This document shows, piece by piece, positions 53,706 to 63,401 of a stretch of DNA of 64,000 nucleotides (position 1 is its first letter; each line of letters starts with the position of its first letter). Position numbers and translations under genes: made by a program. The stretch lies in assembly GCF_039414295.1 (NCBI RefSeq), contig NZ_JBCITM010000022.1, positions 1-64,000 on the forward strand, in the 5' to 3' direction. The stretch is from Anoxynatronum sibiricum. Its GTDB lineage: Bacteria > Bacillota > Clostridia > Peptostreptococcales > Tindalliaceae. The notes under the pieces are model-generated. The model saw only the letters and a program-made list of their open reading frames with translations. It searched no databases and was not told the origin of the DNA.

Positions 53706-54977
53706 TTGGAAGAAAAACGCAAAGCCTATTTAACAGAAGTGGTACCCCCGTTTACACCTCTGACAGCCATGGAGGAAGCCTCCCGCTGTCTCCTGTGTCA
53801 TGATGCTCCCTGTAGTGCAGGATGTCCTGCGGGCACTGACCCAGGCAAGTTTATCCGGTCCATTCGTTTCCGTAATGTGAAGGGTGCCGTTGAAACCATT
53901 CGGGAGAACAACATTCTGGGAGCCACATGTGCCCGGGTATGCCCCTATGGCCGCACCTGTGAAGAAGCCTGCAGCCGTACCGGTATCGATGTGCCCATTC
54001 AAATCGGTCGATTACAGCGTTTTGCCACCGACTTTGAGCAGGCCCTCGGCATGAAGGTGCTGGAAGCGCCGGAAGCCACCCTTGAAAAAGTGGCTGTCAT
54101 CGGCGGCGGCCCTGCCGGGCTGGCAGCAGCTGCCCGCTTGGCAATGAAAGGTTATCAAGTGACCATTTTTGAAAAGAACGAAAAAGCCGGCGGTGTCCTG
54201 ACTTACGGCATTGTTCCCGGCAGACTTCCCCAGGAAATTGTTGACTGGGAAGTGCAGTATGTGAAAGACATGGGAGTTGAATTTGTTTACAATTGCTGCG
54301 TTGGGAAGGACATCACATGGGAGGCGCTGAAAGAGCAGGGCTTCAAGGCCTTCTTCCTGGCCATGGGACTTCAACAGTCAAAACCCATTGACATTCCCGG
54401 CATGGATCTGGAAAATGCCGACTATGCCCTTGATTTCCTGGCAGGTGCAAAGCCGAGCGAAGGAAAGCTGGCAGTGGGTGAACATGTGGTGGTGGTTGGC
54501 GGCGGAGACGTGGCCATGGATTGTGCCACCACTGCCAAAATGTTGGGAAATCGTGTGACTGTGGTTTACCGACGTCGCCAAATGGATATGCCGGCCTACC
54601 CGCCAGAAGTGGCTTATGTACAGTCGCTGGGGGTTGATTTCATCACTGAAACCCTGCCGGTGGAAGTGTTGGGAGAAAACGGAAAAGTCACGGCCCTGAA
54701 AGCCCAGGGCAAAGATGGTGTGTCTGAGTTTGTACTGAAAGCTGACCGTGTTGTCATGGCCATTGGCCAGGAAGTGGATGAAACGGGTTATGCTGAAGGG
54801 CTTAAAGTGAATGAGAAGCAGCTGGCTGTGGTGGATGAAGCCACCTGTGCCACCAGTGTCGAAGGCGTCTATGCGGCCGGTGATGTGGTCAATGGCGGCA
54901 AAACAGTGGTACAAGCAGTGGCAGAAGGTAAAGCGGCCGCCGATGGCATTGATGCCTGGCTGGCCTCCAAGCGATAA
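53706..54977 (+). CDS. preT: NAD-dependent dihydropyrimidine dehydrogenase subunit PreT
   Basis: 423 aa, TTG start after AAAGGAGGAAGAGGCA. The N-terminal region has eight Cys that hold two [4Fe-4S] clusters (CLLCHDAPCSAGCP ... CARVCPYGRTCEEAC), followed by FAD motif VIGGGPAGLAAAARL and NAD motif VVGGGDVAMDCA. It passes electrons from NAD(P)H to PreA, which reduces uracil or thymine. Glutamate synthase small subunits share this architecture, but the adjacent preA fixes the role. Confidence 0.92.
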   Translation: MEEKRKAYLTEVVPPFTPLTAMEEASRCLLCHDAPCSAGCPAGTDPGKFIRSIRFRNVKGAVETIRENNILGATCARVCPYGRTCEEACSRTGIDVPIQIGRLQRFATDFEQALGMKVLEAPEATLEKVAVIGGGPAGLAAAARLAMKGYQVTIFEKNEKAGGVLTYGIVPGRLPQEIVDWEVQYVKDMGVEFVYNCCVGKDITWEALKEQGFKAFFLAMGLQQSKPIDIPGMDLENADYALDFLAGAKPSEGKLAVGEHVVVVGGGDVAMDCATTAKMLGNRVTVVYRRRQMDMPAYPPEVAYVQSLGVDFITETLPVEVLGENGKVTALKAQGKDGVSEFVLKADRVVMAIGQEVDETGYAEGLKVNEKQLAVVDEATCATSVEGVYAAGDVVNGGKTVVQAVAEGKAAADGIDAWLASKR

Positions 54978-55007
54978 CCAAGTCCAAGAAAGAAGGTGTG
55001 AATCAAG

Positions 55008-56267
55008 ATGGCAAAACGCAAAGACCTGTCCATGGAGTTTTGTGGCGTCAAATGTGAAAATCCGTTTTTCCTGTCTTCCTCACCGGTGGGCAGTAACTAC
55101 GATATGTGTAAAAAAGCGTTGGAAGGTGGTTGGGGCGGTATCGTCTACAAAACCATCGGTTACTGGATTCCCCAGGAATGTTCGCCCCGATTTGACCAGA
55201 CCAGAAAAGAAGGTACTTCCTTTGTTGGTTTTAAGAATATGGAAATGATCTCCGATAAACCCACAGAGAAAAACCTGGAAATGATGTATCAGCTGAAAAA
55301 GGATTTCCCTGACAAGGTGTTGGTGGCTTCCATCATGGGCGAAAACACCGAAGAGTGGAAAAAGCTGGCGAAGGCAGTAACGGAGATTGGTGCAGATATC
55401 ATTGAATGTAATTTCTCATGTCCTCAGATGACCACTCATGCCATGGGATCTGACGTGGGATGTAATTTCAACCTGGTGGCAGAGTATACCCGTGCAGTGG
55501 TGGAGTCCACCCATCTGCCGGTGATGCCCAAAATGACCCCCAACCTGACACTGATGGAGCTGCCGGCCCGTGCTGCCGTGAAGAATGGTGCCAAGGCCAT
55601 TGCAGCCATTAACACGATCAAGAGCATCACAGAAGTAGATCTGGACAACTTCACTTGTTTGCCCATCATCAATGGTAAATCTTCCATTTCCGGTTATTCC
55701 GGTAAGGCAGTCAAGCCCATTGCCCTTCGCTTTATTGCGCAAATGGCTCAAGATGATGAACTGAAAAACATCCCCATCAGCGGCATGGGCGGTATTGAAA
55801 CCTGGCAGGATGCCCTTGAGTTCCTGCTGTTGGGAGCCGGCAACCTGCAGGTAACCACTTCGGTGATGCAGTATGGCTATCGCATTGTGGAAGACCTGAT
55901 CAGTGGGGTTTCCTACTGGATGGAAGAAAAAGGCATCACCGATTTGAGCACCATTGTGGGCCAGGCGCTTCCCAATATTGTACCTGCAGAAGAAATTGAA
56001 CGTGACTTTAAGGTGTATCCCAAGTATGACCACGACAAATGCGTGGGCTGTGGCCGCTGCTATGTTTCCTGCTATGACGGCGGACACCAGGCCATCGACT
56101 GGAATGAAACAGAGCGACGCCCCTACCTGAACGAAGACAAATGCGTGGGCTGTGGACTCTGCTGGATCGTCTGTCCCGTTGAAAACTGCATTACTCCGGG
56201 AGAAGTGAAGTTCCATGATTTCGGAACTCCCCGGGATATCCACGTGATCCCCAAGCAATTTGTCTAA
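55008..56267 (+). CDS. preA: NAD-dependent dihydropyrimidine dehydrogenase subunit PreA
   Basis: 419 aa catalytic subunit. The FMN TIM barrel of dihydroorotate-dehydrogenase type fills residues 1-330 (FFLSSSPVGSNYD; ECNFSCPQMTTHAMGSDVGC with the catalytic Cys in NFSCPQ; SGYSGKAVKPIALR). Two [4Fe-4S] ferredoxin motifs end the protein (CVGCGRCYVSC and CVGCGLCWIVCP). Uracil and thymine are reduced to dihydro forms. It starts 30 bp after preT. Confidence 0.95.
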   Translation: MAKRKDLSMEFCGVKCENPFFLSSSPVGSNYDMCKKALEGGWGGIVYKTIGYWIPQECSPRFDQTRKEGTSFVGFKNMEMISDKPTEKNLEMMYQLKKDFPDKVLVASIMGENTEEWKKLAKAVTEIGADIIECNFSCPQMTTHAMGSDVGCNFNLVAEYTRAVVESTHLPVMPKMTPNLTLMELPARAAVKNGAKAIAAINTIKSITEVDLDNFTCLPIINGKSSISGYSGKAVKPIALRFIAQMAQDDELKNIPISGMGGIETWQDALEFLLLGAGNLQVTTSVMQYGYRIVEDLISGVSYWMEEKGITDLSTIVGQALPNIVPAEEIERDFKVYPKYDHDKCVGCGRCYVSCYDGGHQAIDWNETERRPYLNEDKCVGCGLCWIVCPVENCITPGEVKFHDFGTPRDIHVIPKQFV

Positions 56268-56333
56268 CAGCCACTTTGTGGCAAAAGCCTGCGAGGATAT
56301 CTAAGAAACTAAAAAACCTGCAGAAACGCAATA

Positions 56334-56370
56334 AGAAAGCTGTGACGGTCATTGGCTGTCACAGCTTTCT
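56334..56370. terminator. terminator between preA and proC
   Basis: AGAAAGCTGTGAC (56334-56346) and GTCACAGCTTTCT (56358-56370); serves convergent genes. Confidence 0.8.
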
Positions 56371-56398
56371 GTATTTCAAGTTTCAAATCTTTTATTTC

Positions 56399-57277
56399 CT
56401 ATTTCCTGTTTCCTATGTCCTGTGCCCCCGTTACGTCTCCCTGCTCCCTGATATCGGCCTGTAGCTCCCGGCGCAGTTCCTCCGACCGCTGGGCAGAAGC
56501 CTGTATGGCCTCCATCACATGCTCCTGAAAATGGCGGGTTTCAAGAACTTTCATCCCGGCCAGGGTGGTACCGTTGGGTGAGCAGATCTGGCGAATCAGG
56601 GTATCCAGGTCATCTTCGCTGGCGGCAGCCATTTCCACGGCACCTCGAAGGGTTTGGATTGCCAGCTGTGAAGCAGTTTCACGGGATAACCCCAGTGAGA
56701 CACCGCCCTCAATCATGGCCCGAAGAAAGGCATAGACATAGGCCGGGCCGCTGCCGCTGAGGCCGGTGACACCGGGCATTTGAGATTCTTCCACTTGAAC
56801 AACGGCGCCGACACATTGAAAGATGCGTTCTGCCAGTGCCATGTCTTCAGTGGTGACAGCCGCGTTGCCCGTGAGGGCGGTGGCGGATGCCAAAACACGG
56901 GCAGAAGTGTTGGGCATGGCCCGTACCACCGGGTGACCGTCGGAAAGACGCTGGGTCAATCCGGCAAGGTCAATACCTGCAGCGATGGAAATAAACAGCT
57001 TTCGCTCTTTAGCAAGGGGATTTATTTCGCTGAGGAGGTTAAAAAGATCCTGAGGTTTGACGGCCAATACCAGCACATCACTCCAGGCCACGAGGCCTTC
57101 CTTGTCCATGGAAACAATGGACTGCCCGGCGATTTCCAAAGGGTGATGCTCGGACTGAAGCTTGTCATTGAAACGAATGTGGGCCGGGTCAAACTGACCT
57201 GATGTAACCATGCCCTGAATGAGTGCCTTTGCCATGTTACCGGCCCCGATAAAACCAATGTGTTTTTCTTGCATCAC
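56399..57277 (-). CDS. proC: pyrroline-5-carboxylate reductase
   Basis: 292 aa; last step of proline synthesis. N-terminal NADPH motif GFIGAGNMAKALIQG, then VLAVKPQ and the C-terminal GLSGSGPAYVYAF signature for dimer and catalysis. The C-terminus carries about 20 extra residues. ATG 57277 (or 57274) after AAGGAGGAACCG. It is inserted among the pyrimidine genes and is not evidently linked to them. Confidence 0.92.
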   Translation of the reverse strand: MMQEKHIGFIGAGNMAKALIQGMVTSGQFDPAHIRFNDKLQSEHHPLEIAGQSIVSMDKEGLVAWSDVLVLAVKPQDLFNLLSEINPLAKERKLFISIAAGIDLAGLTQRLSDGHPVVRAMPNTSARVLASATALTGNAAVTTEDMALAERIFQCVGAVVQVEESQMPGVTGLSGSGPAYVYAFLRAMIEGGVSLGLSRETASQLAIQTLRGAVEMAAASEDDLDTLIRQICSPNGTTLAGMKVLETRHFQEHVMEAIQASAQRSEELRRELQADIREQGDVTGAQDIGNRK

Positions 57278-57300
57278 GGTTCCTCCTAAACTGATAAAGA

Positions 57301-57331
57301 AAAACCTTCACCTGTAAAAAGCGAAGGTTTT
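57301..57331 (-). terminator. terminator of the dihydropyrimidinase gene
   Basis: AAAACCTTC (57301-57309) and GAAGGTTTT (57323-57331), with a T-run on the minus strand. Confidence 0.65.
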
Positions 57332-57391
57332 CTCTGAAATTGCTAACACTTTACCATTGAAAGACAAACTTGTCAACGGTTGCAGAAAACA

Positions 57392-58765
57392 CTACGTCAG
57401 CGGGGTTCGCTTAACAAATTCGCCCCAGCCTTTTTCGCCCACGAAGTTTCCGTTGTCATAAACCAGCTTGCCCCGTGAGAAGGTCATGACGGGATAGCCC
57501 TTCAATTCCACGCCTTCCCAGATGGTGTAATCCACATCCGAGTGCATGTTGTCTTTGGAAATCACGTAGGTCTTCTCAGGATCATAGATGACCAGATCGG
57601 CGTCAGACCCGGGAGCGATGGTTCCCTTTTGAGGAGCGCAGCCAAAGAGCTGAGCCACGTTGGTGGAGCATACTTCGACAGCCTTGTTGAAGGAAATGCG
57701 GCCCCGGTTGGCTTCGCTGAGCATGTAAGGATACATGTTTTCAACACCCATGCAGCCATTGGGAATCTTGGTAAAGTCGTCCTTGCCCCAGTCCTTTTCA
57801 TAAGACTGGAATGGGCAGTGGTCGGTGGCCACGATGGAAATGTCGCCCCGCTTAATGCCATCCCAGAGAGCGTTCTGTGATTCGGGGCCCTTGATGGGAG
57901 GGGAGCATACGAAATTGCGGCCATCTTCCCGTTTGTACACTTCATTGGTGAAGTATAAGTACTGAGGGCAGGTTTCTGCAATCACATCATAGCCTTCCTG
58001 TCGGGCCCTGGTGACCTCGTCCATACCTTCCTTGCAGGCCAGGTGAACAATATATAGGGGCACATTGAAAGACTTGGCCCAGTGGATGGCTCGTTTGTCG
58101 GCTTCGGCCTCTGCATATTCCGGCCGGCTCAGATAATGGTACCAGGCATGGGTTTTGCCTTCTTTCAGGAAGTTTTCAATATTCATGTCGATGACATCCG
58201 GGTTTTCTGCGTGAACAGATACCCGGGCACCCACTTCTTTGGCGCGGATCATCGCCCGCACCATCACGCCGTCGTCAACCATCAAGCCTTCTTTTTTATA
58301 CACCATGAACACCTTGAAACTGTTAATGCCATAATCCACTGCCTGCTTAAACTCCTTTAAGACGGCAGGTGTCAGGTCGGTAATGGCGGTGTGGAAGGAG
58401 TAGTCCACGCAAGCCTGAGGTTCGCACAGGGCGCGGCGGCCTTCGACAGCTTCAACCAATCCCTGCCCCTTGCCCTGAATGACAAAGTCAAAAACGGTGG
58501 TGGTGCCGCCGCAGGCAGCAGCCCGGGTGCCGGCTTCATAGCTGTCGGAAGAAACGGTGCCCCCAAAGGGCATTTCAAGATGCGTGTGAGCATCCAGTGC
58601 GCCGGGCAAAACATAGTTACCGGTGGCATCAATGATCTGTTTTGCTTCCATCTGATCCAGGGAACGGGTAATGACTTCAATCTTGCCGTCGCGGACGCCG
58701 ATATCGGCCTTGAAAGTATCCTTGGCAGTAATGACAGTGCCATTTTTAATGATTAAATCCATCAT
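57392..58765 (-). CDS. hydA: dihydropyrimidinase
   Basis: 457 aa, amidohydrolase superfamily. Metal ligands are DAHTHLEMPFGG (His-x-His), a Lys near 150 (FKVFMVYKKEG) for carbamylation, and later His residues in VSVHAENPDVID and IVHLACKEG, plus Asp in IVATDHCPF. It opens dihydrouracil or dihydrothymine to the ureido acid. The third pathway enzyme, beta-ureidopropionase, is not in the window. It follows the permease on the same strand after 162 bp. Confidence 0.92.
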   Translation of the reverse strand: MMDLIIKNGTVITAKDTFKADIGVRDGKIEVITRSLDQMEAKQIIDATGNYVLPGALDAHTHLEMPFGGTVSSDSYEAGTRAAACGGTTTVFDFVIQGKGQGLVEAVEGRRALCEPQACVDYSFHTAITDLTPAVLKEFKQAVDYGINSFKVFMVYKKEGLMVDDGVMVRAMIRAKEVGARVSVHAENPDVIDMNIENFLKEGKTHAWYHYLSRPEYAEAEADKRAIHWAKSFNVPLYIVHLACKEGMDEVTRARQEGYDVIAETCPQYLYFTNEVYKREDGRNFVCSPPIKGPESQNALWDGIKRGDISIVATDHCPFQSYEKDWGKDDFTKIPNGCMGVENMYPYMLSEANRGRISFNKAVEVCSTNVAQLFGCAPQKGTIAPGSDADLVIYDPEKTYVISKDNMHSDVDYTIWEGVELKGYPVMTFSRGKLVYDNGNFVGEKGWGEFVKRTPLT

Positions 58766-58927
58766 AACATGGTCCCTCCTTTAAAATTAAACGCAAGCAC
58801 CTCCGGCTGCATACGCTGCTGAAAATGCTTGCGAATGAATCGACCCACGAAGGGCGGGGGTACCGCCCCTTCGAGAGGAGATATAGCCAGAGAGAAAACT
58901 CTCTATGGATAGTATACTATAATAGGC
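58766..58927 (-). other. spacer between permease and dihydropyrimidinase with two dyads
   Basis: CGCAAGCA (58792-58799) / TGCTTGCG (58826-58833) and an imperfect AAGGGCGG / CCGCCCCTT hairpin (58845-58874) lie here. They may act as a processing site or weak terminator; no convincing -24/-12 element is present. Confidence 0.4.
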
Positions 58928-60457
58928 TTAACTTTTCACTCTTTCGGTGATTTGCTCCTCGACTTCTTCAGAGATCAGTGAGTCGGTTTCGTTTTTCATC
59001 AGCGCGGGATAAATCAGCAGCGCCAGAACAAATCCAACCAGCCAGCCGTTCTCACCAAAGAAACGGAAGAAGTTGTTGGTGCCGCCAAGAATACGGGGCA
59101 GCCCCAGTACAGGAAGAGCCAACGAGATGAGCCAGGTATACACAGCTTTCATGTTGACGCCGTTGCCATACCAGTAGCGGCTCTGTTCACCTCTGAACAG
59201 GTCGTCAAGATCGAGCACTTTCTTGCGGTACAGATAATAGTCAGCCACATACATACCGGCCAAGGGGCCCAGGAAGTTTCCGTAAACGCCCAGCCAGTCA
59301 AAGAGGTACGCGCCGGCAGTAGCCAGCAAACGCCAGGGCATCATGGCAACGCCTGCGAAACCGGTGATGAGAGCGCCCATACCATAGGTGATTTTGCGGG
59401 GGTTCAGGTTGGAAATACCATTGGCGGGAGCCACCACGTTGGCGGCGATGTTGGTGGTCAGGGTTGCAATGGCAATACCGGCTGCTCCCAGAATGGTTGC
59501 CAGGGGGCTGTTAATATTGGCCACAACGGCAACGGGATCCCATAAAGCTTCACCGTAAACGATAACGGTGGCACCGGTGACGAAGACGCCTACAAAGGCG
59601 AAGGCAGCCATGGTGGTGGGCAGTCCCAGCAATTGACCCATAAACTGGTCTCTTTGGGTTTTGGCATAGCGGGAGAAGTCAGGAATATTCAGGGCCAGTG
59701 TTGACCAGAAAGCAATGTTAGCGGTCAGGCCCGGCAGAAAGACTCGCCAGAAGGTTCCCGGCGCATAAGTGGCAGGCAGGTTCAGAATGGCACCCACGCT
59801 GCTGCCGGCGGCGTTAACGGCGGTAATCGCCCACACCATCAGGGCGACGGAGAGGACACCCAGAATGGGAGCGCCCCAGGATTGCATGAATTTAATGGCA
59901 TCAGGTCCCAGATAGGCAATCCACACGTTCAGTGCCCAGAAGATGAAGAAGGAAATCCAGATACTGCCGGCCCAGGCGGCCCAGGCAGGGCTGAGGGAAG
60001 CGATGACGGCATCAAGAGCACCGCCGCCGATCCAGGTTTGGATACCAAACCAGCCGGCTGCCACAATGGCACGGGCGATGGCGGCAATATGAGCGCCTTT
60101 AATTCCGAAGGCCAAACGGGCAAATACCGGGTAAGGAATGCCATACTTGGTTCCGGCATGGGAGTTCAGCTGCATGGGCACCAGTACAATCAGGTTGGCA
60201 AGGGCGATGTTGAGAATGGCCTGCCACCAGGAAAGACCGGCGGCCATGAGGCCGGAAGCCATCATGTAGGTGGGGATACAGACGGACATGCCCACCCAGA
60301 GAGAAGCGATGTTGTAAGTGGTCCAGGAGCGCTCCTCCAGTTTGGTGGGGGCCAGGTCATCATTGTAGTACAGGTTACCTTCAAGGTTGGTTCGTGCTGC
60401 ATCGCTCAATTCAAAAAGTCCGTTAACCTCGCGTTGTGTTTTTAGCTTATCTGCCAT
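58928..60457 (-). CDS. NCS1-family uracil/hydantoin/allantoin permease
   Basis: 509 aa from ATG 60457, with GGAGGTG 8 nt upstream on that strand; the ORF upstream extends to 60643 without support. Twelve membrane helices are visible. NCS1 features are NDDLAPTKLEERSWTTYN and the NIAANVVAPANGISNLNPRKI loop near 375. The adjoining dihydropyrimidinase and preTA predict uracil, thymine or a hydantoin. Expression probably starts at the sigma-54 element at 60652, leaving a leader of about 185 nt. Confidence 0.9.
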   Translation of the reverse strand: MADKLKTQREVNGLFELSDAARTNLEGNLYYNDDLAPTKLEERSWTTYNIASLWVGMSVCIPTYMMASGLMAAGLSWWQAILNIALANLIVLVPMQLNSHAGTKYGIPYPVFARLAFGIKGAHIAAIARAIVAAGWFGIQTWIGGGALDAVIASLSPAWAAWAGSIWISFFIFWALNVWIAYLGPDAIKFMQSWGAPILGVLSVALMVWAITAVNAAGSSVGAILNLPATYAPGTFWRVFLPGLTANIAFWSTLALNIPDFSRYAKTQRDQFMGQLLGLPTTMAAFAFVGVFVTGATVIVYGEALWDPVAVVANINSPLATILGAAGIAIATLTTNIAANVVAPANGISNLNPRKITYGMGALITGFAGVAMMPWRLLATAGAYLFDWLGVYGNFLGPLAGMYVADYYLYRKKVLDLDDLFRGEQSRYWYGNGVNMKAVYTWLISLALPVLGLPRILGGTNNFFRFFGENGWLVGFVLALLIYPALMKNETDSLISEEVEEQITERVKS

Positions 60458-60651
60458 GCATGTAACACCTCCATTGTCGTTTCTCTGACTGCCAGCAGTC
60501 AAAGACCAAAGAAAATAGACATAAGTTCCAATAGTGCGATAATAAGAACGGGACTGACAGGTGCCTCCTTTCCTGTGGGTTCCTGGCATACACGTGCCAT
60601 GGGTGTTTCGGCGTGGTTGGCAGCAGCCGAAATCATGTCTCACTGTAAATA

Positions 60652-60667
60652 AGCAAGGATCATGCCA
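60652..60667 (-). promoter_or_regulatory. sigma-54 (-24/-12) promoter of the NCS1 permease
   Basis: On the minus strand it reads TGGCAT (60667-60662), GATCC, TTGCT (60656-60652), with GG and GC 10 nt apart. One base differs from the usual -24 hexamer. Confidence 0.7.
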
Positions 60668-60716
60668 TGATTACAGCACCCCTGAAACAAAGGTATACCA
60701 GTCTTGTTATCTGTTA

Positions 60717-60732
60717 CCGACAAAATTGTCGG
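60717..60732. promoter_or_regulatory. inverted repeat, activator or repressor site candidate
   Basis: CCGACAA-AA-TTGTCGG lies 50 bp upstream of the minus-strand -24 element. It may bind the activator for the permease promoter; the binder is unknown. Confidence 0.4.
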
Positions 60733-61133
60733 GAAAGAACCATGATGATCGCGATTCAATTATAAATCAATAAATAGATGGATGTCAACAAGGGACTCGT
60801 TTTGAAGTGATCAAAAAAAGAATCACCCGCGGAGGTTCGATGCTGGAATGAATCAAAAAACATGCTAAATCCATCCGCTTCACAATCTCGTCAGAATATT
60901 GACACATTTATGGTGATATTATACAGGAAGTTGGGTGATGCTGCAAGTCACCCTGGTCTTGCCCCCAAGTCGCTGCCGTCTTATGCTGGCTCACAATGAT
61001 TTCCGCGGTTGTCAGAACGTTGGAATTAACATATAATGGAACGGAAAGCCTTCGGATTCACAAGGAGCTTCAGATGCAAGATCAACAGGTTGCAGGAATG
61101 ACAAACGACAGCAATACTGGGAGGGACATCATC

Positions 61134-62450
61134 GTGAATAAATGGTTTTCAAGAATACTGGCGGTGCTGCTCATTGCCAGCGTGACAGGAAATGTGTGGT
61201 TTTATATGGAATACCGGCAAAACCGCCAACGGCTGAATGCCATGGAAACGTTGGTATCCCAAAGCATTGAGCGCAATATACGCCAGAGCATGCGTCAGAT
61301 TGATTTTCTCATGGAAAACGAAACGCCGGAATCGCTGCAACGGCTTCAAAGTGCAGTGGAAGAACTGACAGCTTCCTTTATGCAGTGGGCTTTGATGAAT
61401 CAGCGGGAAGAGGTGCCCCATGAACGATTGCAGGAAGGACTGGCTGCGATGGAAGCCCTTCGAAACATGCTGGTGGATCAACTGGAACGTCAATACCGGG
61501 CGCAGGAATCCCGGCTGGGCGACCCGGACAGAGACATGCTCACAAAAGTGCATGATCAGCTGGGCAGATTACTGCTGATTTACCATAATATTCAGGGGCG
61601 GTTGGATCAGCTGAGAAACCCGGATGCCAGCGACGGCGGTCTTCGACAGCTGGCGGAACAAATTCAGGAAACGGCAGTGCTTTATCGGCACAGCGCCCTG
61701 CCCAATCAGCACCCCGGTTATTTGGAACCTGAAGAAGCACTTTTGCGGGCTGAACAGTTCCTGCCTCTCTTTTCGGTGGAATCCATTGAACTGACTTCCT
61801 TGAAGGTTCGTATTCGGGAGGGTGTTCACACCTACCAGGCAGATGCGGTGACGGTGGCAGAACCGGCAAAAATGCGAATTGATGCCCGTGATGGCAGAGT
61901 AAGAGAATTTCAGGCAGGAACAGTGCCTGAAGGCTTGGAGACTCTCACGATGGAACAGGCGCTGGAAGTTGCCCGAAGCCTGATGCCTTGCGTTGCAGCA
62001 GATGAAGTGCGTGAAGAATTCATATATAACCAAAACGGGCAGACACAACCTGTCTATCTGTTTCGCTTTACACCGGTAATTGAAGGAGAGATTATCATGA
62101 CCAGCGATGCCTGCCAGATCACCATTTCGGCAGTGGACGGCACGGTGGTGCATTTTGGAAGTGATTTTTCTGAAACCATGGTTCCGGAAGTGATGCAGCA
62201 GATTACCATGGAAACGGTACGCAGCGAAAACCAGCCTGAACTGGGACGTATGATTTATGAAGGAAAACGGGTTATCCGCACATTTGGTACCCGGTTTTTG
62301 CCTCGCCTGACCTACAGCTATCGAGTGATGCAAAACGGGCAGTCTACGTTACTTTACTTCGATGTGGAAACCGGCCGGCAGGTTCATGAAGCCTTTGATC
62401 TCTTTCAGCCAGTGACCTTTAAGACAAAGATAACGGGAGTTAACCCATGA
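61134..62450 (+). CDS. membrane-anchored PepSY-like/YpeB-like protein
   Basis: 438 aa from GTG 61134 (TGGGAGGGAC); an ATG at 60996 would add 46 residues without a site. One N-terminal membrane helix is followed by a helical part (residues 35-200) and two to three PepSY-like beta modules ending 'AVDGTVVHFGS' and 'DVETGRQVHEAF'. The layout recalls YpeB, which partners the germination hydrolase SleB, but no sleB is present. The next gene starts within its stop codon. Function unproven. Confidence 0.65.
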   Translation: MNKWFSRILAVLLIASVTGNVWFYMEYRQNRQRLNAMETLVSQSIERNIRQSMRQIDFLMENETPESLQRLQSAVEELTASFMQWALMNQREEVPHERLQEGLAAMEALRNMLVDQLERQYRAQESRLGDPDRDMLTKVHDQLGRLLLIYHNIQGRLDQLRNPDASDGGLRQLAEQIQETAVLYRHSALPNQHPGYLEPEEALLRAEQFLPLFSVESIELTSLKVRIREGVHTYQADAVTVAEPAKMRIDARDGRVREFQAGTVPEGLETLTMEQALEVARSLMPCVAADEVREEFIYNQNGQTQPVYLFRFTPVIEGEIIMTSDACQITISAVDGTVVHFGSDFSETMVPEVMQQITMETVRSENQPELGRMIYEGKRVIRTFGTRFLPRLTYSYRVMQNGQSTLLYFDVETGRQVHEAFDLFQPVTFKTKITGVNP

Positions 62451-63319
62451 GGCTGGTGAGCATTGAAAACGGCGCAGCGGTATTGGCGGTCACCTGCTTT
62501 TCCCTGGAAAAAACCCTGACCTGCGGACAGTGTTTTCGGTGGAGGCCGGAACCAGACGGCAGCTATACAGGCGTCGTGAAAGGGGAAGTACTCAATGCCC
62601 GGCAGGAAGCGGACAATCTGATACTGAAGCCGGTTTCAGAAGCATCCCTGCAGAATTTATGGATCCCCTATTTTGATCTTCAACGTGACTACGAGGCCGT
62701 GAATCGTCAACTGCTACAAGAGGCACCATGGCTTGCGGCACCCATCGAAACCGGAACAGGGATTCGGTTGTTACAACAGGATCCCTGGGAAACCACCATC
62801 ACCTTTCTCTTTTCAGCCAACAATCACATCCCCCGCATCACCAATAGCATTGAACAGCTGTCACGCCGCTATGGCACGCTGATTAACCGAATCAATGAGC
62901 GCGACCACCACGCTTTCCCAGAACCAGAACAGTTAACAGCACTGACACTGGATGACTGGAAGGCGGTGGGAGCTGGCTACCGTGCGGCCTACCTTTTCCA
63001 AACAGTACGGCAGTGGAAAGCCTGTTACCGGCTGATGTTGGATCAGCAGGAACGTGATCCCCGTGCAACCCGTGAACTGCTGCAAACACTTCCGGGTGTC
63101 GGGCCGAAGGTTTCTGCCTGCATCAACCTGTTCGGAATGGGAGCCCGGCACCAGTTTCCCGTAGACGTATGGGTGCGCCGTGTGGTGAAAAGCCTTTGGC
63201 CGGAAGCGCCGCAAACAGATGCAGCCATCGAGGCCGAAGCCTTAAATCTGTTCGGAGAGACAGCGGGGTATGTCCAACAGCTGCTCTTTTATCACGCCCG
63301 GTTGCAAAAAATCAAATAA
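62447..63319 (+). CDS. 8-oxoguanine DNA glycosylase/AP lyase (OGG1 type)
   Basis: 290 aa. The OGG_N domain (KTLTCGQCFRWRPE) precedes a HhH-GPD domain: LLQTLPGVGPKVSACINLFG supplies the hairpin with the catalytic Lys, and QFPVDVWVRR the catalytic Asp. It removes oxidised guanine from DNA. OGG1-type enzymes are less usual than MutM in Firmicutes but well known in Clostridia. ATG 62447 overlaps the preceding stop (ATGA). Confidence 0.92.
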   Translation: MRLVSIENGAAVLAVTCFSLEKTLTCGQCFRWRPEPDGSYTGVVKGEVLNARQEADNLILKPVSEASLQNLWIPYFDLQRDYEAVNRQLLQEAPWLAAPIETGTGIRLLQQDPWETTITFLFSANNHIPRITNSIEQLSRRYGTLINRINERDHHAFPEPEQLTALTLDDWKAVGAGYRAAYLFQTVRQWKACYRLMLDQQERDPRATRELLQTLPGVGPKVSACINLFGMGARHQFPVDVWVRRVVKSLWPEAPQTDAAIEAEALNLFGETAGYVQQLLFYHARLQKIK

Positions 63320-63401
63320 TCCGGTGGAAGAACCTGAAATAAGGATCGTCGATGCAATCAACATTCCAATTGATTAGTTCAACAGTGAAGGAGAAGTGGA
63401 C

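Noticed and set aside
60574..60600. Second -24/-12 element (minus strand TGGCAC ... TGCCA) near the permease
   Set aside because: The GG-GC distance is 9 nt, one short of the strict 10.
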